Origin: Chitinophagaceae bacterium
GTDB lineage: Bacteria; Bacteroidota; Bacteroidia; Chitinophagales; Chitinophagaceae
Assembly (NCBI GenBank): GCA_020846105.1
Contig: JADLEN010000296.1
Coordinates: 1 to 12,312 of the forward strand
Length of the DNA stretch: 12,312 nucleotides
Direction: 5' to 3'
How positions within the stretch are numbered: the first letter of the stretch is position 1; every line of letters begins with the position of its first letter. A program made the position numbers and the translations under genes. The notes beneath the pieces were generated by a model. The model saw only the letters and a program-made list of their open reading frames with translations. It was not told the DNA's origin and made no database searches. This document shows positions 6,664-12,312 of the stretch, piece by piece.

Positions 6664-7323
6664 ATGGCACGCACACCCATCTCCCGCATCTACCCCTACC
6701 GCGACGCCCAGCTTATCCAATTTGCCGATAGCCTCTGCAACAGCGCCGAGCGAGACGCCACCCAGCTACAAGCCTACGGCGTATCTGCCACCAACATAGC
6801 CGACATCCGTAGCGCCCGCGAAGCCTTTGCCAACTACCCCACCGACCAAGAGCTCTACGGCGACCTACTGCACACCGGCCAAGAGCGCGACACCCAAGCC
6901 AGCCTACTAGCCCAAGCCCTGCGCCAGATATGCACCCGCGCCCAGCTAGCCTACGGCAGCAGCAGCAGCGCCTACCGCCTATATCACCTCGGGCCCATAT
7001 CGGCCCTCAGCGCCCAAGAGCTCATCCGCGCCAGCCACTACATATGCCCACTAGCCCAGCAGCAGCTAGCCCAGCTAGCCCCCCAAGGCCTCACCGCCAC
7101 CATCATTGCAGACACCCAAGCCATAGCCACCACGCTAGACACACTCTTAGACACCGAGTTTAGCATCCAGCAGCAGCGCCAGGCCGCCACCCACCACCGT
7201 ATCGAGCTTGGCAACGCACTCTACATCCTACTCATCCCCATCTCCGAAAAAGGCAAACTCTGCTGGGCCTACACCAACGAAGCCCGCTACAACGACTACC
7301 TCCTAGTACCCTCCCAGCCCTAA
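6664..7323 (+). CDS. Uncharacterised helical protein (Bacteroidota-type hypothetical)
   Basis: The 219-residue product has no signal peptide or membrane segment and reads as mostly alpha-helical, rich in Ala, Gln and Leu. It opens with ARTPISRIYPYRDAQLIQFADSL, and later segments include LRQICTRAQLAYG (about 88-100), LSAQELIRASHYICPLAQQQLAQLAPQGLTATII (about 117-150) and LGNALYILLIPISEKGKLCWAY (about 181-202). The repeated pattern of long helices, each followed by a short TPxG- or PQGL-like turn, suggests an antiparallel helical bundle. I have an impression of similar multicopy hypothetical proteins of about 200 residues in Bacteroidota, but can assign no function. Codon choice is GC-rich with unusually many CTA leucine codons, which create clusters of CTAG. 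The ATG at 6664 is the first in frame after a candidate -7 element. A parS-like site begins at the base after its stop codon. Confidence 0.8.
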   Translation: MARTPISRIYPYRDAQLIQFADSLCNSAERDATQLQAYGVSATNIADIRSAREAFANYPTDQELYGDLLHTGQERDTQASLLAQALRQICTRAQLAYGSSSSAYRLYHLGPISALSAQELIRASHYICPLAQQQLAQLAPQGLTATIIADTQAIATTLDTLLDTEFSIQQQRQAATHHRIELGNALYILLIPISEKGKLCWAYTNEARYNDYLLVPSQP

Positions 7324-7339
7324 AGTTCCACGTGAAACA
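7324..7339 (+). promoter_or_regulatory. parS-like ParB-binding site 1
   Basis: AGTTCCACGTGAAACA matches the widely conserved parS consensus tGTTnCACGTGAAACa at all positions but the first (15 of 16 against the B. subtilis variant TGTTCCACGTGAAACA). It starts directly after the stop codon of the helical-protein gene. ParB-CTP clamps load at such sites and spread to organise and segregate the origin region. A second copy with the same 14-bp core lies inverted at 8172-8187. Confidence 0.8.
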
Positions 7340-7456
7340 TCCGCATGCCTTTCGTGGGCGTGCCGCCGCCCCATCATCAGCGCTTGCTAGGGGGCGGCGT
7401 CAGGCTATCCGTTCCTACTCCGCCCCAAGGCCCACGCCGCAAAGGCTTCAGCGGGG

Positions 7457-7655
7457 TATCCACTGCTATCCTTCACGCTTTCGTGGGTGCTAGCCCCTAG
7501 CGCAGCACAAAAACCTCCGTGCCATATGTAAACAACAGCACCGCTACGCAACACGCCAAATTCCCCTCCATCGGAGGGGTGTCCGCAGGACGGGGTGGTA
7601 GCTAAGCAGCGCCAAAAGCTAGCACCCACGAAAGCGTGAGGGATAGCAGCGGATA
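7457..7655. repeat. Long inverted repeat, 38-bp arms
   Basis: The left arm 7457-7494 and right arm 7618-7655 are reverse complements at 36 of 38 positions, with GCTAGCACCCACGAAAGCG at the inner side. The 123-bp interior contains the double hairpin at 7563-7591. No transposase frame lies inside, so an autonomous insertion sequence is excluded; a non-autonomous (MITE-like) or REP-type element is possible. No clear target-site duplication was found. Confidence 0.85.
7563..7591. repeat. Double-hairpin palindromic unit
   Basis: CCCCTCC (7563-7569) pairs with GGAGGGG (7573-7579) around ATC, and GTCC (7581-7584) pairs with GGAC (7588-7591) around GCA. A following CGGGGTGG could pair with CCCCTCC instead, giving two alternative folds. 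It resembles dispersed palindromic units that I associate with Bacteroidota intergenic regions; this comparison is from memory only. Confidence 0.65.
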
Positions 7656-7778
7656 TCCTTTTGCCTTTTTCAGGCAAAAGATAGCAGCGGATAGCCCGGC
7701 CACGCCGCAGAGCCTTGGCAGCAAGGCTAGGCGTGGGCACGCCCCAATTATTCACTTATCATTATTCATTATTAGCCT

Positions 7779-7786
7779 TACCTTTG
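7779..7786 (+). promoter_or_regulatory. Candidate -7 element for mnmG, giving a leaderless or near-leaderless transcript
   Basis: TACCTTTG matches TAnnTTTG exactly, with TTA in place of TTG at a 20-base spacing upstream (7756-7758). The box ends only 5 bases before the mnmG ATG at 7792. Transcription would therefore start at or within a base or two of the start codon. Confidence 0.5.
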
Positions 7787-7791
7787 CCCCT

Positions 7792-9660
7792 ATGTTTCCA
7801 CAGTACGACGTGATAGTAGTAGGCGCAGGCCATGCCGGATGCGAGGCCGCAGCCGCCGCCGCCAACATGGGCAGCAAGGTATTGCTCATCACCATGAATA
7901 TGCAAACCATAGCACAGATGAGCTGCAACCCCGCAATGGGCGGCATAGCCAAAGGCCAGATAGTGCGCGAGATAGATGCCCTTGGCGGCTACTCCGGCAT
8001 AGTAAGCGACAAGAGTATGATACAATGGCGCATGCTGAACAAGAGCAAAGGCCCCGGCATGTGGAGCCCCCGCACCCAAAACGATAAGATGCTTTTTGCC
8101 AATACCTGGCGCGAGATGCTAGAGGCCACCCCCAATGTAGATTTTTGGCAAGACATGGTCACAAGCCTCATAGTTTCACGTGGAACAATAGAAGGAGTAA
8201 TCACAGGCATGGGCCAAGAAATACGTGCCAAAGCAGTGGTGCTCACCAATGGCACCTTCCTCAATGGCGTGATACACGTAGGCGAAAAACAGTTTGGCGG
8301 CGGCCGCATGGGCGAGAGCAAAGCCACGGGCATCACCGAAGAGCTGGTAGCCCTAGGCTTCGAAACCGACAGACTAAAGACCGGCACACCACCCCGTGTA
8401 GATGGCCGCAGCCTAGACTATAGCAAGATGGAGATACAAGCCCCAGACGAAGATATCGTGGGCTTCTCGTACTTGCCCATAGAGCGCATCAAGCCGCAAC
8501 AGCAACGCCATTGCTGGATAGCCTATACCAACCAAGAAGTGCACGACATCCTAAAGACGGGTTTCGACCGCTCGCCCATGTATGCCGGCCGCATAGAAGG
8601 TAGCGGCCCTAGGTATTGCCCCAGTATAGAAGACAAGATAAGTAGGTTTGCGGAGCGCGATAGGCATCAGCTTTTTGTAGAGCCAGAGGGTTTCAACACG
8701 GTAGAGATTTATGTAAACGGCTTCAGCACATCGCTACCCGAAGAGGTGCAACACGCAGCACTGCGCAAAGTACCTGGCTTCGAAAACTGTAAATTCTTCC
8801 GCCCCGGCTATGCTATAGAGTACGATTATTTTCCCCCCACCCAACTGCAATACACGCTCGAAACCAAATTGGTAAAGAACCTTTTCTTTGCCGGACAGAT
8901 AAATGGCACCACCGGATACGAAGAAGCGGCTTGCCAAGGATTGATGGCGGGCATCAACGCGCACAACAATGCGCACGGAAAAGAACCCTTTTCGCTAAGC
9001 CGTAGTGATGCCTATATTGGTGTGCTCATAGACGACCTTATAAACAAAGGCACCGACGAGCCTTATAGAATGTTTACGAGCCGCGCAGAATTCCGCACGC
9101 TACTAAGGCAAGACAATGCCGATTTTCGCCTTACCCAAAAAGGCTACGACTTGGGCATTGCCAGCCAAGAGCGCTTGGATAATATGTTGCAGAAAAAAGC
9201 AGAAGTAGAAAAAATAAAAAAGGTGTTGCAAGAATGTAGCATCGGCCCCGAAATGATACATGACTTTTTAGTGTCGAAAAACTCGGCACCCCTCACCGAA
9301 AAAACAAGGGCTTACAAAATATTGCTTCGCCCAAATATCAATATCGAAGAATTGGTGGCAAATATACCCCAACTTAAAGCCGAAATTGGGAGCTTAAACC
9401 CACTGAGCCTACAGCAAGCAGAAATACAAGCCAAGTACGACGTTTATATCGAAAAAGAGCGCGAATTGGCCCTAAAAATGAGCAGTTTGGAGGATTTGAT
9501 TATCCCAGACAGCTTTTCTTACGACAAATTGAATGCCTTGAGCAGCGAAGCCCGCCAAAAGCTAGAAAAGATAAAACCTAAGACCTTGGGGCAAGCAAGC
9601 CGCATTTCGGGCGTGAACCCGAGCGATGTGCAAATATTGATGGTGTTTATGGGCAGATAG
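7792..9660 (+). CDS. mnmG: tRNA uridine 5-carboxymethylaminomethyl modification enzyme MnmG (GidA)
   Basis: MnmG is the FAD-binding partner of MnmE; together they install the (carboxymethyl)aminomethyl group on uridine 34 of several tRNAs, using methylenetetrahydrofolate and NADH. The 622-residue length is normal. YDVIVVGAGHAGCEAA near the start holds the GAGHAG dinucleotide-binding loop (11-16). CNPAMGG contains the conserved Cys45, and GPRYCPSIEDK contains the second conserved Cys (276), both in active-site motifs. GGRMGESKATG, RLKTGTPPRVDG, FFAGQINGTTGYEEAA and YRMFTSRAEFR are further family signatures, and the helical C-terminal domain ends normally. The ATG at 7792 is chosen because the frame upstream, open to 7636, runs through repeats and adds non-homologous residues. 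A parS-like site is embedded at 8172-8187, in a weakly conserved stretch coding V-S-R-G-T. The 5' three quarters is GC-richer than the 3' end. Confidence 0.98.
   Translation: MFPQYDVIVVGAGHAGCEAAAAAANMGSKVLLITMNMQTIAQMSCNPAMGGIAKGQIVREIDALGGYSGIVSDKSMIQWRMLNKSKGPGMWSPRTQNDKMLFANTWREMLEATPNVDFWQDMVTSLIVSRGTIEGVITGMGQEIRAKAVVLTNGTFLNGVIHVGEKQFGGGRMGESKATGITEELVALGFETDRLKTGTPPRVDGRSLDYSKMEIQAPDEDIVGFSYLPIERIKPQQQRHCWIAYTNQEVHDILKTGFDRSPMYAGRIEGSGPRYCPSIEDKISRFAERDRHQLFVEPEGFNTVEIYVNGFSTSLPEEVQHAALRKVPGFENCKFFRPGYAIEYDYFPPTQLQYTLETKLVKNLFFAGQINGTTGYEEAACQGLMAGINAHNNAHGKEPFSLSRSDAYIGVLIDDLINKGTDEPYRMFTSRAEFRTLLRQDNADFRLTQKGYDLGIASQERLDNMLQKKAEVEKIKKVLQECSIGPEMIHDFLVSKNSAPLTEKTRAYKILLRPNINIEELVANIPQLKAEIGSLNPLSLQQAEIQAKYDVYIEKERELALKMSSLEDLIIPDSFSYDKLNALSSEARQKLEKIKPKTLGQASRISGVNPSDVQILMVFMGR
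8172..8187 (-). promoter_or_regulatory. parS-like ParB-binding site 2, inside mnmG
   Basis: Read on the minus strand this is TGTTCCACGTGAAACT, matching the B. subtilis-type parS TGTTCCACGTGAAACA at 15 of 16 positions. It is inverted relative to the site at 7324-7339, 833 bp away, and shares the 14-bp core GTTCCACGTGAAAC. Here it codes for Val-Ser-Arg-Gly-Thr in MnmG. parS sites inside coding genes are known in other bacteria. Confidence 0.78.
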
Positions 9661-9684
9661 TATTTCTATAAAAATGGAGCAAAT

Positions 9685-9720
9685 AAAAAAGCCGACCAAA
9701 ATTAATTGGTCGGCTTTTTT
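9685..9720. terminator. Bidirectional intrinsic terminator
   Basis: A perfect 15-bp stem (9685-9699 with 9706-9720; core GCCGACCAA/TTGGTCGGC, loop AATTAA) is flanked by six A and six T. It works on both strands and separates mnmG (ends 9660, +) from the convergent T9SS gene (ends 9741, -). Confidence 0.95.
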
Positions 9721-9740
9721 ATTTCCATCAGAATCCAGTA

Positions 9741-11690
9741 TTAATTCTGGATAGTAATTTTCTTATTATCGAAAGCATTGTCGGTAATAATCATCAAATA
9801 ATAATTGCCAGTTGCAAAGCTAGCAGTGTTGATTTCGAATTTCTCGTTTTGTACATTGTTGTGTACTTCTGTAAATAAGGTACGGCCCAAAACGTCGGTG
9901 ATACGGTAAACCACTTTGTTGCTTTTGGTAGCCAAAGCTACTTCTACAGTCATAGAACCTTTGGTAGCAGGATTTGGATAAACCACAGCAGCACCAAAAT
10001 TGTTTGCAGTAGCCATAGTATTGATAGAAGAAGGTATATCCTTAGACATTAACAAGGCAACAGATGAAATTTCATTGAAACGATCGTAAAAAATAGAATC
10101 AACATTTACTGCATTTCCACCAGCAAATGGGAAAGGAGCAGCATAATTTAAAGGATCTCCAAAGAAAGTAGAGACATCAGAAACTGCTATACCTGTAGCT
10201 GTTTCATTGATAAATTTACCTGGTACAGAACCTGCATTTACCCACTGTGCATATCCGCGAGTGAAGAAACTATTACCTTCATTAACACCAATAAACAATG
10301 GAGCTGGCACTTCTACAGCAACATAATACCAAGAATTGCCACCAAGAATAACATCAATATCTTTTGTTGGGTCATCAAAATCAAGGAAATCAAGAGTAAG
10401 AGTTCTACCAGTAGAATCTAAGTTAGAGAAGATTTTGGCAGCTGTACCAACACCTACAAGCTCGCCAGATTGCATAATAGAATCTTTGTCACCACCAACA
10501 CCATCTACCCATTTGAAGATATTTGCAGAAACTGCTACAGCTGTTTCTAGCGTTGGTAAGGTTTCATGAGAAAGAGAAAATTGAACTTTGCGAGCAGCAT
10601 AACCACCATTTTTTACATAAAAAAGGTTGCCCATTACAAAACTAGTAGGAGAGGCAGTACCTGGACGGATACCAAGTGTTACATTAGGACGAGCATTTAC
10701 AAAATCGTAAGATCCTTTGCAGAAGATAGAATCTGTAACATATTGAGTAACAACGGCTTTATTATCTTGTGGGAAATCATCAGTCATACCATAAGCAAGG
10801 GAATATCTGTGTTCGTATTTACCAGTAGTAGCAGGAGGGATGAGCTCGTATGTACCAGTACCAAAACCAAACTTAATAGAATCCATTACAGAAACAGAAG
10901 GGACAGTATAATCGTTTTTGGTAAGATAGGTACCAGCACCACCTGAAGAAGGAATCCAATAAACTGAATCGGTAACGGTAATGGCAGTCTCTGTCATAGT
11001 ACCATAGTTAGCTACAGCACCACCTGTGTAATGCTTATAAGCCACTGTACCGGCACTACCAGCAAGTTGATGCTGAGGGATATTAAGTGCGTGAGGAGTG
11101 GCCTGATAAGAAGCCATAACACCTAAGTCATGCGTGCCACCTGTATTCCAAGTACCCAGCGTTAATTTTACAGGGCCAGAACCAGCTTTAATAGCATCAC
11201 TAATAGCTTGGCCATCTACATCTGAAACCATCAAAACAGGAACAGAAACAGTAGAACCTACTGGAGTAGCACCCATACCTACAGGGTCTCCAGGTACGTT
11301 ATTGACAACAATAACACCAATAGCACCAGCTGCAATACAATAATTTACTTTCTGAGAAAAAGTAAAACCACCACCACGGTAAATCAGGGCAAACTTACCA
11401 GTAAGGGCAGGATAGCCCATGGTACCGTTTATTAATGGAGCAGCCCCTAATGTGTCATAAGCTTTTTCTATATCTTTATTAGAGATAGTTGGTGTGGCTG
11501 CAGAACCCCAAGTAGCATAATTAATTTTCTTGATACCCGAAATACTAGCAGGCGAAGTAATAACGAAACGGGTACCACCAAGGTTAGTTGCAATACTTTC
11601 TTTTAAAGGATTCTGCGCATTTGCGGATAAATGAGCAAAGAAACCCAAAGCAGAGAAAGCTGCAATTTTGAGTAAATTTTTTCTGTTCAT
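9741..11690 (-). CDS. Secreted PA-domain protein with T9SS type A sorting domain
   Basis: The 649-residue product has a signal peptide (MNRKNLLKI, core AAFSALGFFAHL, probable cut after ANA-25). A protease-associated (PA) domain spans about 60-178, with GKFALIYRGGGFTFSQKV and AGAIGVIVVNN followed by VPVLMVSDVDGQAI. PA domains usually accompany secreted proteases and bind peptides or position substrates, but no catalytic protease motif (such as HExxH or a Ser triad) is evident. The central 190-560 part is beta-rich and unassigned, with a CARDB-like stretch around DDFPQDNKAVVTQYVTDSIF. The last 80 residues contain VVYPNPAT, DVLGRTLF and ATGNYYLMIIT, the type A sorting signal, so transport by T9SS and surface attachment or release is expected. 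Codons are AT-rich with many T-ending choices, unlike mnmG, which may reflect high expression. The ATG at 11690 is the first in frame before the signal peptide. Only a one-mismatch -7 element (TATCTTAG, 11734-11727) lies upstream. Confidence 0.92.
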   Translation of the reverse strand: MNRKNLLKIAAFSALGFFAHLSANAQNPLKESIATNLGGTRFVITSPASISGIKKINYATWGSAATPTISNKDIEKAYDTLGAAPLINGTMGYPALTGKFALIYRGGGFTFSQKVNYCIAAGAIGVIVVNNVPGDPVGMGATPVGSTVSVPVLMVSDVDGQAISDAIKAGSGPVKLTLGTWNTGGTHDLGVMASYQATPHALNIPQHQLAGSAGTVAYKHYTGGAVANYGTMTETAITVTDSVYWIPSSGGAGTYLTKNDYTVPSVSVMDSIKFGFGTGTYELIPPATTGKYEHRYSLAYGMTDDFPQDNKAVVTQYVTDSIFCKGSYDFVNARPNVTLGIRPGTASPTSFVMGNLFYVKNGGYAARKVQFSLSHETLPTLETAVAVSANIFKWVDGVGGDKDSIMQSGELVGVGTAAKIFSNLDSTGRTLTLDFLDFDDPTKDIDVILGGNSWYYVAVEVPAPLFIGVNEGNSFFTRGYAQWVNAGSVPGKFINETATGIAVSDVSTFFGDPLNYAAPFPFAGGNAVNVDSIFYDRFNEISSVALLMSKDIPSSINTMATANNFGAAVVYPNPATKGSMTVEVALATKSNKVVYRITDVLGRTLFTEVHNNVQNEKFEINTASFATGNYYLMIITDNAFDNKKITIQN

Positions 11691-11778
11691 AATAATAATA
11701 ATTTTTTTCTTGTTTAAAAACGATTGCTAAGATAAGTAATTTTAACGTAAAAATAATAATTGGCACATAATTTCAAAA

Positions 11779-12312
11779 TTAAATAAGCCCAAATTTCAAG
11801 CTTAACTCCATCATTCTATCGATAGATTTTTTTGCTTGAAGGCGCAAACTTTCCTCCATTAATATTTCTGGTTGCTCATACTTCATACATAAATAAAGCT
11901 TTTCCAAAGTATTAAGTTTCATATGAGGACAATCGTTACATGCACAACTATTATTGGGTGGAGCCGGAATAAAAACTTTGTTAGGTGAATTTTTCTGCAT
12001 TTGATGCAAAATACCCGTTTCTGTAGCAACAATAAATTCTTGAAAATCTGGACGTTGCGTATAATTCAATAACTGTGTAGTACTACCGATAAAATCTGCA
12101 ATAGCCAATACAGCTTCTTCACATTCTGGATGAGCAATAAATTTAGCATTGGGATGCCTTTCTTTTAAACGTGTAATTTTTTCTAAAGAAAATATTTCAT
12201 GAACCATACAAGCACCATTCCAAAGCAACATATCTCTACCACTCTGCTTATTTATATAGGCACCTAAGTTTTTATCAGGAGCAAAAATTATCTTTTGATC
12301 ACTGGGCAGCGA
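11779..12312 (-). CDS. nadA: Quinolinate synthase NadA, C-terminal part (5' end outside window)
   Basis: NadA condenses iminoaspartate with dihydroxyacetone phosphate to quinolinate, using a [4Fe-4S] cluster held by three cysteines. The frame is open from the right edge, giving 177 residues. It includes IIFAPDKNLGAYI, LLWNGACMVHE (the second cluster Cys region), FIAHPECEEAVLAIADFIGSTTQLL, the ATETGILH motif, and NNSCACNDCPHMKLNTLEKLY (the third cluster Cys region). The first cluster Cys lies in the missing N-terminal half. The ATG at 12231 is internal and not the real start, because homologous sequence continues upstream to the edge. The gene runs in the same direction as the T9SS gene 88 bp downstream; no strong terminator separates them. 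nadC, the next pathway step, is 8 kb away on the same strand. Confidence 0.96.
   Translation of the reverse strand, partial: SLPSDQKIIFAPDKNLGAYINKQSGRDMLLWNGACMVHEIFSLEKITRLKERHPNAKFIAHPECEEAVLAIADFIGSTTQLLNYTQRPDFQEFIVATETGILHQMQKNSPNKVFIPAPPNNSCACNDCPHMKLNTLEKLYLCMKYEQPEILMEESLRLQAKKSIDRMMELSLKFGLI

Larger units (their letters stand above)
7340..7791. repeat. Repeat-rich composite intergenic element upstream of mnmG
   Basis: This region has no convincing gene but much internal repetition. Two 38-bp arms (7457-7494 and 7618-7655) are inverted copies with 2 mismatches. Between them lies a double hairpin: CCCCTCC/GGAGGGG at 7563-7579, then GTCC/GGAC at 7581-7591. A third hairpin (CTTTTGCCT/AGGCAAAAG, 7658-7680) sits between two direct copies of ATAGCAGCGGATA (7643-7655, 7681-7693). 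CCACGCCGCA recurs at 7432-7441 and 7700-7709, and a GC-rich stem joins 7364-7372 with 7391-7399. This looks like a composite of dispersed intergenic repeats (REP-like). Open frames on both strands cross it, but they follow the repeats rather than any protein family. The last 50 bp are AT-rich and hold the mnmG promoter. Confidence 0.75.

Noticed and set aside
7362..7399. GC-rich hairpin after the helical-protein gene as its terminator
   Set aside because: The 9-bp stem has an 18-base loop and no following T-run, so it lacks the features of an intrinsic terminator.
7405..7755. Minus-strand open frame of 116 residues across the repeat block
   Set aside because: Its sequence only reflects the inverted and direct repeats, has no recognisable domain, and overlaps the mnmG promoter.
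7636..7791. N-terminal extension of mnmG by 52 residues
   Set aside because: The upstream part translates the repeat block and has no resemblance to MnmG, which normally starts a few residues before the YDVIVVGAGHAG motif. A -7 element also lies inside it.
11727..11734. TATCTTAG on the minus strand as promoter of the PA-domain gene
   Set aside because: It has one mismatch to TAnnTTTG and no TTG at the -33 position. Such weak matches are common in AT-rich DNA.

Overview
The window looks like chromosomal DNA of a Bacteroidota (Bacteroidetes) bacterium, probably of the Chitinophagales type, though that finer placement is a guess. Evidence: two secreted proteins end in a type IX secretion (T9SS) type A sorting domain, no start codon has a convincing Shine-Dalgarno sequence, and several genes are preceded by the Bacteroidota -7 promoter element TAnnTTTG. 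No tRNA, rRNA, CRISPR array, transposase or phage gene was seen. Eleven coding regions are supported, one of them cut by the right edge.

Layout. 6-899 (+): a cytoplasmic YceI-like protein and, 6 bp on, a small protein with a degenerate response-regulator fold. 904-3844 (-): nadC, a diacylglycerol/sphingoid-base type lipid kinase whose GTG start overlaps the nadC stop, and a FemAB/GNAT-like acyltransferase; this block ends tail to tail, 4 bp from the first pair. 4030-5850 (+): a secreted modular adhesin-like T9SS protein. 5925-6287 (-): a small cysteine-rich lipoprotein, separated from its convergent neighbour by a bidirectional terminator. 6664-7323 (+): an uncharacterised helical protein. 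7324-7791: a repeat-rich intergenic region. 7792-9660 (+): mnmG (gidA). 9741-11690 (-): a PA-domain T9SS protein, separated from mnmG by a second bidirectional terminator. 11779-12312 (-): the C-terminal half of nadA.

How the genes fit together. nadA and nadC encode successive steps of de novo NAD synthesis (quinolinate formation, then nicotinate mononucleotide formation). They lie on the same strand but 8 kb apart. mnmG modifies the tRNA wobble uridine. The two T9SS proteins and the lipoprotein belong to the cell envelope or surface.

The strongest unexpected signal is a pair of near-perfect parS (ParB-binding) sites in opposite orientation. One directly follows the stop codon at 7323 and the other lies inside mnmG. 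Since parS sites cluster near the origin and gidA is often origin-proximal, this region may lie close to oriC and act in chromosome segregation. I did not find a convincing new defence or mobile system here.
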